Part shown: positions 36,477-45,431 of the stretch, piece by piece
How positions within the stretch are numbered: position 1 is the first letter of the stretch
How the letters are laid out: every line of letters begins with the position of its first letter
DNA from: Pseudomonadota bacterium
Lineage (GTDB): Bacteria > Pseudomonadota > Gammaproteobacteria > Steroidobacterales > Steroidobacteraceae
Assembly (NCBI GenBank): GCA_018241445.1
Contig: JAFEDT010000011.1
Location: 248,001-312,000 of the forward strand
Reading direction: 5' to 3'
DNA length: 64,000 nucleotides
The notes under the pieces: model-generated
What the model was told of the DNA's origin: nothing
The model's input: only the letters and a program-made list of their open reading frames with translations
Databases searched by the model: none
Program-made: the position numbers and the translations under genes

Positions 36477-37871
36477 GTGAGCCTCACCGGCATTACTTTC
36501 ACCCTGGTGTTCGCTGCGTTGTGCGTCCTGGCACTGGTCCGCCACCCGGTGTGGGGCGCGATGGCCTACGTTGGCACCTACTTCTTCAGCCCGCAGCTGC
36601 ACTGGTGGGGCCAGGGCGTGCTCGCTGACGTGCGCTGGTCGTACATCGCCGCGGCGGTGACGGCATTAGGGCTGCTGTCGGGCGGCGCGCGGCGGCAGCC
36701 GACGGCTGCCGTCATGCGCAGCCCCCCGCTGTGGATGCTGCTGTTGTTCGTGCTGTGGCTGGCGCTGCAGCAGCTGTGGGCGCTCGATCCGGATGAGCAC
36801 GCCGACCTGCTCACCTACTACATCAAGTTCGTGGTGGCGCTCGTTCTGATCTGCAAGTGCATCGACTCCGGACAGAGCCTGAGGTTGCTCTTGTACACGC
36901 ACGTGGCCGGCTGTTTTTACTTCGGCTGGATTGCCTTCACCAGCTACTCCGGCGGCCGCTTCGAGGAGTTCGGCGGTGCCGGCATGAACGAGGCCAACGC
37001 GGCGGCGCTGGCGATGGGCACGGGCGTGCTGGTGGCCGCGGGCCTGTTCCTGGCCGGCGGTCCACGCGCCAAGGCGGTCCTGCTGGGCGCCATACCGTTC
37101 ATTCTCAACGGCATGGTGGCCACCATCAGCCGCAGCGGCTTCCTGTCGCTGTTGGTTGGCGGGCTGACCTTCAACTTCCTGACACCGCGCGCCAGCCGCC
37201 GCCTGGTACGGGTGCTGACAGGCCTGGCCATCGTGCTGTTCCTGATCCTGGCCGGCCCGTCCTACTGGACGCGCATGCACTCCATCGAGCACGCTGGTGA
37301 GGACGTCGAGGGGGTCGATACCGGCGAGGACCGGCTGGCCATCATCAATGCCCAGTGGCGCATGTTTCACGATCACCCGCTGGGCTGCGGCGCGAGCTGC
37401 ACCACGGTGCTTAGTCCGCGGTACCTGCCAGACAAGTACCTGGCCGATAACGGCGCCGGGGTACGTCAGCGCGCCTCGCACAATACCCTCATGACCATGC
37501 TGGTGGAGCATGGCGTTCCGGGGGTACTTTTTTATCTGGGGATGTTCTGCTGGGCGTTGCGCGCCATCTGGCGCGCAGCGCGCACGCTGCGCCAGCAGAA
37601 CGGCTTTCTGGCGCGCGTCTTTCCCGGGATCGCCGGGGTCGTGCTGGCCATGCACATCGGCGACATGTTCGTCAGCTACACCAAGTTCGAAATCCGCTAC
37701 TGGTACATCGCCATCCTGATCGCACTGCCGGTGCTGATCGGGCGCGAGACGCAGCTTGCAGGCGCGTCGGATGCGGCCCGCACGGCGCCCCCGGGGGCCG
37801 GCCCGGCGGGCACTACAGCAGCAGCTGCACGGGCTCCGGGTGGCTCAGGAAACCCAGAGGGCTGGCGCTGA
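36477..37871 (+). CDS. O-antigen ligase-like membrane protein, XrtA-associated
   Basis: About 464 residues with ten or more membrane helices and a large periplasmic loop (residues about 265-350, SIEHAGEDVEGVDTGEDRLA, HPLGCGASCTT), the Wzy/WaaL layout. It matches the putative O-glycosylation ligase of exosortase A loci (TIGR03097 type), which may polymerise or attach the glycan. GTG 36477 is preferred to GTG 36438, because a CATAAT at 36429-36434 would place the transcript start between them. Its last 59 bases overlap the convergent decarboxylase gene. Confidence 0.87.
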   Translation: MSLTGITFTLVFAALCVLALVRHPVWGAMAYVGTYFFSPQLHWWGQGVLADVRWSYIAAAVTALGLLSGGARRQPTAAVMRSPPLWMLLLFVLWLALQQLWALDPDEHADLLTYYIKFVVALVLICKCIDSGQSLRLLLYTHVAGCFYFGWIAFTSYSGGRFEEFGGAGMNEANAAALAMGTGVLVAAGLFLAGGPRAKAVLLGAIPFILNGMVATISRSGFLSLLVGGLTFNFLTPRASRRLVRVLTGLAIVLFLILAGPSYWTRMHSIEHAGEDVEGVDTGEDRLAIINAQWRMFHDHPLGCGASCTTVLSPRYLPDKYLADNGAGVRQRASHNTLMTMLVEHGVPGVLFYLGMFCWALRAIWRAARTLRQQNGFLARVFPGIAGVVLAMHIGDMFVSYTKFEIRYWYIAILIALPVLIGRETQLAGASDAARTAPPGAGPAGTTAAAARAPGGSGNPEGWR

Positions 37872-39048
37872 ATCCGTACGCGCCGCTCTGCAGCACCGCC
37901 ACCAGGTCGCCGGGCTGCGCCACCGCCAGCTCGGCGCGGTCGGCGAGCAGATCGAGCGGCGTACACAAGGGGCCCACCACCGACGCCGTTTCGCGCGCCG
38001 CGCCGCGCACCCGGTTGGCTATCAGTACGGGGTAGTTCTTGCGCAGCACCTGGCCGAAATTTCCGGAGGCCGCCAGATGATGGTGCAGGCCGCCGTCGCA
38101 CACCAGGAACACCTGCCCACGTGAGACCTTGCGGTCGACGACGCGACACACGTACACACCGGCTTCGCCCACCAGGTAGCGTCCCAGTTCGATGACCAGC
38201 TGTGCGCCCGGCATCGCGGTCGCGACCTGCGGCAGCAGTACGCGCAGGTTGGCGCCGATCTCAGCGAGTGGCAGCGGCTGCTCCCCGGGGAAGTAGGGAA
38301 TACCGAAGCCGCCGCCGATGTTGAGCACCCGCACTGGCGCGGGCGCGGCGGCTGCCAGGCGCGCGGCCAGCGCCACCGACTTCTGCTGCGCCTCGACAAT
38401 GGCCGCGGCGCGCAGGTTCTGCGAGCCGCTGAAGATATGGAATCCCACGAACTCCAGCGGCAGCTGACCGATGCGTGACAGCAGTTGTGGCACCCGTTCG
38501 GCGTCAACGCCGAACTGCTTCGGTCCGCCACCCATCTTCATGCCGGAGGTCTTGAGCTCGAAGTCCGGATTGACGCGTACGGCGACGCGCGGCCGAGGCC
38601 CCATGCGCCCCAGGGCCCCGAGCAGCTCCACTTCTCGTTCGGATTCGACGTTGATGACGATGCCGGCCGCGGCGGACTGCGCCAGTTCCGCTTCACTCTT
38701 GCCTGGGCCGGCAAAGCTGATGTCCTGCGGCGCGGTCACGGTCCGCAGTGCTACCTGCAGCTCGCCACCTGAGGCAACGTCCAGACCATCCACCAGGGTC
38801 GCCATGTGCTCCACGACCCCCGGCAGCGGGTTGGCCTTCATGGCGTAGTGCAGCTGTACCTGGGCTGGCATTGCCGCGCGCAGCTGCGCTACCCGCACCG
38901 ACATGTATTCGCGCACATACGCATAGAACGGCCGGCCACCCGCGCGCACGGCCAGTTCGGTCACGGGCACACCGCCTACCTGCAGGCAGTCGTGCCGCAC
39001 ATCGAAAAAGGGATGGGCCGCGTGGGCGCTGCTGGCCGGCAGACTCAC
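37813..39048 (-). CDS. PLP-dependent decarboxylase, XrtA-associated
   Basis: A 411-residue fold-III PLP enzyme (DAP/ornithine decarboxylase type; TIGR03099-like). Lys71 in HYAMKANPLPG binds PLP; DVASGGELQVAL, NIGGGFGIPYFPGEQPLP and the catalytic-Cys region VVGPLCTPLDLLAD are present. Start is a GTG whose GTGA overlaps the acyl-CoA ligase stop. The ligase-decarboxylase pair is a standard XrtA couple whose product is unknown. Its 3' end overlaps the plus-strand ligase gene by 59 bases. Confidence 0.92.
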   Translation of the reverse strand: MSLPASSAHAAHPFFDVRHDCLQVGGVPVTELAVRAGGRPFYAYVREYMSVRVAQLRAAMPAQVQLHYAMKANPLPGVVEHMATLVDGLDVASGGELQVALRTVTAPQDISFAGPGKSEAELAQSAAAGIVINVESEREVELLGALGRMGPRPRVAVRVNPDFELKTSGMKMGGGPKQFGVDAERVPQLLSRIGQLPLEFVGFHIFSGSQNLRAAAIVEAQQKSVALAARLAAAAPAPVRVLNIGGGFGIPYFPGEQPLPLAEIGANLRVLLPQVATAMPGAQLVIELGRYLVGEAGVYVCRVVDRKVSRGQVFLVCDGGLHHHLAASGNFGQVLRKNYPVLIANRVRGAARETASVVGPLCTPLDLLADRAELAVAQPGDLVAVLQSGAYGFSASPLGFLSHPEPVQLLL

Positions 39049-40643
39049 CGCAGTTCACCTTCCGCATTAAACAGCGCGCGCACTTCCTCGGCCAGCCGCG
39101 GCCGATCGTACTTGCCGTTGGGATTGCGCGGCAGCTCTACGCGCCAGATGACGTGCTGGGGCACCATGAAGGCGGGCAATTGCGCGCGCAGTTGCGCCAG
39201 CAGGCGCTCGCTGTCGGCACCCTGGCCGGGCGCGGCCGCGGCAACCACGATGATCGCCTGTCCCATGCGGGGGTGCGGCACGCCGACAGCGGCGGCGTCC
39301 GCGACCTGGCCGGTGGCGAATACCACTTCCTCGACCTCGCCCGGGCTTACGCGGTAGCCGGAGGTCTTGATCATCTCGTCGCGACGGCCGACAAAGTAGA
39401 GGAAGCCGTCGGCGTCCATACGCACCGTGTCGCCCGACCACACCGCGAGCTCGGTAAGGACCAGTGCCGGGTCCTGGCCCGGGCATGGCTTGAAGCGCTC
39501 CGCCGTCTTCTGCGGATCGTTCCAGTAGCCCAGGGAAACCAGCGCGCCGCGGTGCACCAGTTCGCCCGGCTCGTCCGGTGCGCAGCGGCTGCCGTCCGGG
39601 CGCACCACCATGATCTCGGCGTTGGGTATGGCCTTGCCCATGGATTCGGGCCGCTGATCCAGTTGCGACGGCGGCAGGTACGTGGAACGGAAAGCCTCGG
39701 TGAGGCCGTACATGAGGAACGGCTGGGTGCCGGGCAGCGCGGCGCGCAGCTTGGCCAGGGTCGCGCGCGGCATGTGGCCACCGGAGTTGGTAATGTAGCG
39801 CAGCGACTCACGCGCAGCCTGCGGCCACTCGAGGTCCGCCAGCTGCGACCACAGCGGCGGCACGCCGGCCAGGCCGGTGGCACGTTCCCGCGCCGCCTGG
39901 TTGATGACATCGCGCGGCAGCAGGTAGTCCATCAGGATGACGCTGGCCCCGACGTGAAAGGCGGTCGACAGCTGACTGAAGCCGTAGTCGAACGACAGCG
40001 GCAGCACCGCGAGCAGCCGGTCATCGGGGGTGTTCTCCAGGTACTGCGCGACGCTGTGCGCACCCGCGACCATATTGCGATGCGACAGCACCACACCCTT
40101 GGGTTTGCCGGTGCTCCCGGAGGTGTAGAAGATGGACGCCACGTCGGTGTCGATTACGCGATGCACCGGCGGCAGTGACTGCGGCGCAGCGAGTTCCCGC
40201 CACACCAGCACCTGGATGTGCGGCGCCGGCGGGGGCGGCGGCGCGGCCTCGCCACAGCTGACCAGCACCCGCAGGTCGGGGCACTCGGCCAGGACCTCGG
40301 CAAGTGCCGCCGCACGGTCGGCGGAGGTGACCAGTACGCGCACGTTGCAGTCCCGCAGGATGTGCGCGACCTGCGGCGGCTTCAACAGCGGGTTGACGGG
40401 TACGAATACGCAACCCGCGCGTGCGGCACCGAACATGGTGTGCACCGTCTCGGGCTGCTTGGGCAGGTAGACCGCCACGCGCTCCTGCCGGGCCAAGCCC
40501 AGGCGCAGCAGGCCTGCTGCGCAGCGGTCCACGCTGTGCGCCAGGCTCGCGTAGTCGCTGTCGCGACCCCGGAAATGCAGGCAACGGGCCGTGGGCGCAC
40601 GCGCCGCGGCCTGCAGCGGAAGTTCAAACAATAGCTGGCTCAT
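39045..40643 (-). CDS. Acyl-CoA ligase (AMP-forming), XrtA-associated
   Basis: A 532-residue ANL-family adenylating enzyme (TIGR03098 type). Motifs: YTSGSTGKPKGVVLSHRN (A3), LMYGLTEAFRSTYLPP (A5), SGDTVRMDADGFLYFVGRRD (A7/A8) and NGKYDRPR (catalytic Lys). The open frame extends to 40946, but the ATG at 40643 gives the expected N-terminus (MSQLLFELPLQAAARAP). It is the first gene of the pair with the PLP decarboxylase and diverges from the methyltransferase gene. Confidence 0.92.
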   Translation of the reverse strand: MSQLLFELPLQAAARAPTARCLHFRGRDSDYASLAHSVDRCAAGLLRLGLARQERVAVYLPKQPETVHTMFGAARAGCVFVPVNPLLKPPQVAHILRDCNVRVLVTSADRAAALAEVLAECPDLRVLVSCGEAAPPPPPAPHIQVLVWRELAAPQSLPPVHRVIDTDVASIFYTSGSTGKPKGVVLSHRNMVAGAHSVAQYLENTPDDRLLAVLPLSFDYGFSQLSTAFHVGASVILMDYLLPRDVINQAARERATGLAGVPPLWSQLADLEWPQAARESLRYITNSGGHMPRATLAKLRAALPGTQPFLMYGLTEAFRSTYLPPSQLDQRPESMGKAIPNAEIMVVRPDGSRCAPDEPGELVHRGALVSLGYWNDPQKTAERFKPCPGQDPALVLTELAVWSGDTVRMDADGFLYFVGRRDEMIKTSGYRVSPGEVEEVVFATGQVADAAAVGVPHPRMGQAIIVVAAAAPGQGADSERLLAQLRAQLPAFMVPQHVIWRVELPRNPNGKYDRPRLAEEVRALFNAEGELR

Positions 40644-40800
40644 GAGGTCGGCAAGGATATCAGGCCCGTGCGGTCTGGCAGGGGAACCGGGTCCGGGGCG
40701 CTGGCTTGCCGGGTGCATTGTGACGCGGCTAACACTTTGGCGACACCCCTGCCGCGGGTGGCAGAGGCAACCCTGTCGGCGTGGATGGCATAATTTCCCC

Positions 40801-42069
40801 ATGGACGCCACTCCCGCCGCCCCGCAAGTCGCAACTACCGGCGCCCACTGTCGTTTCTGCGCGGCGCCGCTGACACAGACGTTCGTGGACCTGGGAGTCT
40901 CGCCGCTGTGCCAGACGCATATCAGCGAGGCGCAGCTGAATTCCATGGAGCCCTTCTACCCGCTGCACGCACTGGTGTGCGGGCGCTGCTGGCTGGTCCA
41001 GCTGCAGCAGTATGTGGCGCCGGCGGACATCTTTTCCGAGTATGCCTACTTCTCCTCGTACTCCGACAGCTGGGTGGAACACGCGCGGCGCTATGCCGTG
41101 GCCATGTGCGAGCGCCTGGCGCTCGGCGCGGGCAGCCTGGTGATGGAGATCGCCAGCAACGACGGCTACCTGTTGCAGCACTTCGTGGCGCGCGGCGTGC
41201 CGGTCCTCGGCATCGAGCCGGCCGCCAACATCGCCGCCGTGGCCCGGCAACGCGGGGTGCGCACCGAGGCGCGCTTCTTCGGGCGCGACACTGCGGCAGC
41301 CCTGGCGCAGCAGTACGGCAAGCCCGATCTGCTGCTCGGCAACAACGTGCTGGCGCACGTGCCGGACCTGAACGACTTCGTGGCCGGCATGAAGGTGCTG
41401 CTCAAGCCGGGCGGGGTGCTGACCATGGAATTTCCCCACCTGGAACGCCTGGTCGACGAGAACCAGTTCGATACCATCTACCACGAGCATTTCAGCTACT
41501 TCTCCTTCGTGACGGTCGAACGGGTATTTGCCGCTCACGGCCTGACGCTGTTCGACGTGGAGGAGCTGTCGACGCACGGCGGCAGCCTGCGAATCTACGG
41601 GCGCCACACCGAGGACAGCTCGCATCCGGTGACGGCGCGTGCGCAGGCTTTGCGGCGGCGCGAACAGCAGCGCGGCTTGGAGTCGCCGGGGTTTTACCGT
41701 GGCTTCGGCGCGCGGGTGCAGGCCACCAAGCGTGCCCTGCTGCAGTTCCTGATAGAGGCGCGCACGGCCGGACGCAGCGTGGTGGGTTACGGCGCTCCCG
41801 GCAAAGGCAACACGCTGCTCAATTACTGCGGCATCCGTACCGATTTCCTCGATTACACAGTCGACCGCAACCCGTATAAGCAGGGCAAGTACACTCCCGG
41901 GACTCGCATCCCGATCCTGGCTCCCGAACGCATTGGCGCCACGCGTCCCGATTACATCCTGATCCTGCCGTGGAATCTGGCGCAGGAAATCACCGCGCAG
42001 CTGGCGTACGTGCGGGCATGGGGCTGCCGCTTCGTGGTGCCGATCCCGGCACTGCGGATCATGGACTAG
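40801..42069 (+). CDS. NDP-sugar C-methyltransferase-like protein
   Basis: A 422-residue protein with the three-part layout of TylC3/EvaC sugar C-methyltransferases: an N-terminal zinc-finger domain (CRFCAAPL, then CGRC), a SAM-binding core (VMEIASNDGYLLQHF, NNVLAHVPDL), and a C-terminal domain (VVGYGAPGKGNTLLNYCGI). It would add a C-linked methyl group to a keto sugar nucleotide, giving a branched sugar. CATAAT ends 6 bases before the ATG and there is no ribosome site, so the mRNA may be leaderless. Its end overlaps the convergent glycosyltransferase by 11 bases. Confidence 0.88.
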   Translation: MDATPAAPQVATTGAHCRFCAAPLTQTFVDLGVSPLCQTHISEAQLNSMEPFYPLHALVCGRCWLVQLQQYVAPADIFSEYAYFSSYSDSWVEHARRYAVAMCERLALGAGSLVMEIASNDGYLLQHFVARGVPVLGIEPAANIAAVARQRGVRTEARFFGRDTAAALAQQYGKPDLLLGNNVLAHVPDLNDFVAGMKVLLKPGGVLTMEFPHLERLVDENQFDTIYHEHFSYFSFVTVERVFAAHGLTLFDVEELSTHGGSLRIYGRHTEDSSHPVTARAQALRRREQQRGLESPGFYRGFGARVQATKRALLQFLIEARTAGRSVVGYGAPGKGNTLLNYCGIRTDFLDYTVDRNPYKQGKYTPGTRIPILAPERIGATRPDYILILPWNLAQEITAQLAYVRAWGCRFVVPIPALRIMD

Positions 42070-43246
42070 ACTCCCGGGCCGGCGGTTCCCGCAGGTGCTG
42101 CACGATCTGCGCCACCAGCAGGTCCCAATCGAAGCGTGCAGCGCGTTGGCGTCGTCTTGCGCGGGCGGCGGCGCTGCCCGCCCGCGGTTCCAGGGCGCGC
42201 TGCAGGGCGTGCTCCCACTCGCCGACGCTGCCGGCCAGCTGCACCACATCGGCGAATGGCCGCACCGAGTCGATTGGAGTGGAGACGATTGGCGGGCCAG
42301 CCGCGAGGTACTCATACAGCTTCAGAGGATTGATGAAGTTGGTGTAGTCGGTCAGCGTGTATGGCATCAGGCAAACGTCGAGGTGCTGGGTGTACGCGGG
42401 CAACTGCGTTAGCGGGCGGCGCCCCAGGAAGTGCACGTTGGGCATCGCGGAGAGATTCGCCATCACGGGCGCCTTGTCGCCGATGAAGCCCACCGGGCCC
42501 ACCAGTACCCACGACCACTGCGGTCGGCGGCGCGCCAGCTCCAGCAGTAGCTCAAGATCCAGCTGCGCCTTGATGACGCCAACGTAGCCGATGCGTGGCG
42601 AGGGCAGTGCCTCCAGGTCCGGCGGCGGTGTTGTGACTGCCGTGTAGGCGCCGTAGTCGACGCCGTTGGGAAGGAAGTAGGTGTGCGGGTTGATGCGGCC
42701 CTTCTTCTGCAGCAGTCGTGGCGAATGGATCAAGACCCGGCCGGCACGGCGTATCAGCGCCACCTCCCCGGGGGAATTGTCCTCATCGTCGGTCGCGAAG
42801 CTGTACTCGTCGTCGATGTGATAGCAGCTGTCCGCCAGCGGCAGCGCGTCCAGAGTCCAGGCGTATCTGGGGCGCCACAGGTAGAGCACGATGCGGTCGC
42901 AACCGCGCGCCTCCAGCAGCCGTCGCGCACCCCGCAGACGTTGGCGCTGGATCCAGCGGCGCAGCCACCGCGGGCGGTGGATTTCCGGCAGCCAGCGCCC
43001 GGGATTGTACTCGATGACGTCGCAGGGGTGGTCGCGCTCGCCGCCCGTCGCAGCGTGTGACTGGTCATTGTTGTCCGCCCGGCGGCGATGGGCGGGCAAC
43101 CAGGCCTCGCGCCACGGGATCGCCGGCTCAACCCACACGACTTCGAAGTAGCCGGCGAGGCGTGACAGGACGTGGTGGCGCGTAGTCCGAATGCTGGCGC
43201 GCCAGGAATCCGGGACCATTGCGATGATCCCTGTGCTCGTCGTCAT
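42059..43246 (-). CDS. Glycosyltransferase
   Basis: About 395 residues, GT-B-like. Recognisable parts: HHVLSRLAGYFEVVWVEPA, IGYVGVIKAQLDLELLLELA, MPYTLTDYTNFINPLKLYEY and LAAGPPIVSTPIDSVRPFAD, as in group 1 transferases that end in a carboxylate-rich sugar-binding segment. The frame runs to 43420, but ATG 43246 has a perfect AAGGAGGT ribosome site and is chosen. Donor unknown. Confidence 0.87.
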   Translation of the reverse strand: MTTSTGIIAMVPDSWRASIRTTRHHVLSRLAGYFEVVWVEPAIPWREAWLPAHRRRADNNDQSHAATGGERDHPCDVIEYNPGRWLPEIHRPRWLRRWIQRQRLRGARRLLEARGCDRIVLYLWRPRYAWTLDALPLADSCYHIDDEYSFATDDEDNSPGEVALIRRAGRVLIHSPRLLQKKGRINPHTYFLPNGVDYGAYTAVTTPPPDLEALPSPRIGYVGVIKAQLDLELLLELARRRPQWSWVLVGPVGFIGDKAPVMANLSAMPNVHFLGRRPLTQLPAYTQHLDVCLMPYTLTDYTNFINPLKLYEYLAAGPPIVSTPIDSVRPFADVVQLAGSVGEWEHALQRALEPRAGSAAARARRRQRAARFDWDLLVAQIVQHLREPPARESSP

Positions 43247-43344
43247 CCCGCACCTCCTTGTTGCCGGGCTCCCGCGCCCCGGGGGCGTCGGCGCATCCCG
43301 GACAGAGTGGTCTGCAATCCGCGGCGCGGCACATGCCCGCCCTG

Positions 43345-45078
43345 TCAGGGCCGTATGGCCGCGCAGTCTCCGGCCGCTGACCTGAACCGCTCCACCTTGA
43401 CGCCAAATTCCTTTTGCCATCGCTCCACTGCCGGGACACCCCGGTCGTCGTTCAGATCATCGAGCAGCAGCACGTCGTAGGTGCGGCCGCTTTGCTTCAG
43501 CCACGGCAGCACACCGTGTCGCCAGGTGCTGAAGTACGGCTCCCCGACCTTCTTGTCGATAAAGGGCCCATCACAGACGATCACCGAGAAATGCATCGGC
43601 AGGGACTCGGGCGCGTCATACCAGTACCAACCGCCGAAGTCCTTCAGGGGCGCATCGATTACGGTCGCCGCCGTGGTTTGCGTCCGCTGCAAAGAGCGCC
43701 GCATGGACCGCGACCATTTTGCGTCCTGCTCCAGGGAATACGTATGAAAGCCTGCATTGGCGCCCACACTGGCGCACAGCAGGGTCGTCATGCCGGTGCC
43801 GCATTCGAGTACCGGCCCCCCGCCGAGGAGCTTCAGAAGCTGGATGCAGTAGTCGACGTCGGCGGAGAAGCCGCTGTTGCCCCATTTCTCACAGAAGACC
43901 TCGACCTGCGCATCCGTCATGCCGCGATTCTCGCGCAGCGGCCCCAGCTGCACCCAGGCCTCGGAGTCCCGGTGCAGGCTGCGCAGGTAGTCCTTGACCG
44001 AAGCAGGTACAAGACTCTTCAGGTGCACTGGTCGTTCCTTCTCCGTGCTGGCCCAACGCATCGCTCTCATGCCCGCCGCTACGGTCCACAGACGCACCGT
44101 CCGCCGGCTGCGCCGCATGAGGAAATCTCCCGCTTCGCGCACGTCCGCGGCCAGGTGTGGCGCCTGCCAGCACAGGTGCTGGGCGATATCGTGCAGCGCG
44201 CCCGGCAGTTGCCGCCACGGAAGGCCGCCGCGCAGCAACGCGCCGATCTGCCCGGCTTCCAGCTGCCAGTTCTGGAACAGGGCGGCGAAACGCTCGGTCG
44301 GATAGTGGTGGCGCAGTACCTCTTCGGCACTCTGGAGCTTGGTGGCGGCGAAGCGGTTCATGCGCCGATAGAACCGCGTACGGTCGGTATAGACGAACTT
44401 GCCGGCCAGCGACAGGCGCGCGATCAGCACGCCGTCGGCGTTCAGGTAATCGGGCATCAGGGGCGTTTGCGCCAGGGCGCTGTTGCGGATCAATCCATGA
44501 ATCAGGTTGTTGAGGCGCAGTTGCCGCATGCAGCGCCGGTAGCGCGTCAGCGCGTCGTCGTCCTGCAGGTCCATGTTGTCGTCGTAGGGCTCACCCGCCT
44601 GCGGGTCGTCGTCACAGAATATCATGGTCTGGCCGTAGGTAAGCACCGCGTCCGGCCGGGCATCGAGCGTGGCGACGCACTGCTCGATGAAATCGGGTGC
44701 CAGCAGGTCATTGGCGGAGACCCACGTGAAGTACTCGCCGCGGGCCGCGCGTGCCACCCTGGAGAAGTTGAGGTTGCCGCCGCGGTTAACCGGGCTGCGC
44801 AGCAGGCGCACGCGCGGGTCGGTGGCCGCATACCCCTCGCTGATCGCCACTGTGCCGTCCTCGGACGCGTTGTCGGAAATGATCAGCTCCAGGTCGGTGA
44901 AGCTCTGCCGCAGCACCGACTCGATAGCGGTGGCAATGAACATGGCGCCGTTATAGACGGGCATGCCGATTGAAACCCGCGGGATGGCGCGGTGAGCGGG
45001 GAGCGCCGCGGGTGCGCCCGCCGTGGGTGCGACAGTGTCAGGGGTCTGCGCAGTGCTTGGCAGTGTGATACCGGTCAA
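43345..45078 (-). CDS. Family 2 glycosyltransferase with C-terminal methyltransferase-like domain
   Basis: About 577 residues. Residues about 30-290 are a GT-A family 2 domain (PRVSIGMPVYNGAMFIATAI, LIISDNASEDGT, TWVSANDLL). Residues about 380-577 contain LECGTGMTTLLCASVGANAG, DAPLKDFGGWYWYDAPESLP and VIVCDGPFIDKKVGEPY, like a class I methyltransferase that has drifted from the usual D/E-x-G-x-G pattern. I chose a TTG start at 45078: it has GGAAG 6-7 bases upstream, and a TATACT box lies 32 bases upstream, so longer versions (to 45441) are unlikely. Confidence 0.78.
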   Translation of the reverse strand: MTGITLPSTAQTPDTVAPTAGAPAALPAHRAIPRVSIGMPVYNGAMFIATAIESVLRQSFTDLELIISDNASEDGTVAISEGYAATDPRVRLLRSPVNRGGNLNFSRVARAARGEYFTWVSANDLLAPDFIEQCVATLDARPDAVLTYGQTMIFCDDDPQAGEPYDDNMDLQDDDALTRYRRCMRQLRLNNLIHGLIRNSALAQTPLMPDYLNADGVLIARLSLAGKFVYTDRTRFYRRMNRFAATKLQSAEEVLRHHYPTERFAALFQNWQLEAGQIGALLRGGLPWRQLPGALHDIAQHLCWQAPHLAADVREAGDFLMRRSRRTVRLWTVAAGMRAMRWASTEKERPVHLKSLVPASVKDYLRSLHRDSEAWVQLGPLRENRGMTDAQVEVFCEKWGNSGFSADVDYCIQLLKLLGGGPVLECGTGMTTLLCASVGANAGFHTYSLEQDAKWSRSMRRSLQRTQTTAATVIDAPLKDFGGWYWYDAPESLPMHFSVIVCDGPFIDKKVGEPYFSTWRHGVLPWLKQSGRTYDVLLLDDLNDDRGVPAVERWQKEFGVKVERFRSAAGDCAAIRP

Positions 45079-45431
45079 GAAAGCTTCCGCAAGTAGTGGT
45101 CCGCGCTGAAGTATACTGGCACCTTCCACGGACGCACTCCCGGCAATCCGAATGACACCCGAGTCGCGCCGGCTGGTATTGACTGATTGCGAACTGGGCC
45201 TGGCGGCAGTTGCCGCAGTCGGGCTGTGGCGTGTCCGCAACGGCGCGGGCACGCCGGGGTTGTCATGCCGACAGCCACGGGTCAGGTGCCCGACCTGAAC
45301 CTGCGCGAGGCTTTGCCGATGATCTTTCCCAAATCGAAGTTCTGGCTGCGTGCCGTCGGCGTTGTCACTGCCGGCGTGAAGCCCGCGGCCCGGCACTGCG
45401 GCGCATTCTCGCTGTCGATCGATACACACCC
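45079..45431. other. Divergent intergenic region, 353 bases
   Basis: No supportable gene. On the minus strand a TATACT (45110-45115) is placed correctly for the glycosyltransferase start at 45078. On the plus strand, before the flippase, I see no clear promoter and no good ribosome site. Short open frames here lack start signals and homology and were set aside. Confidence 0.55.

Noticed and set aside
40747..40764. Sigma-54-like site before the C-methyltransferase (TGGCGA-N5-CTGC)
   Set aside because: GG-N10-GC spacing holds, but three of the ten consensus bases are wrong and the -10-like CATAAT nearer the ATG is an equally likely promoter.
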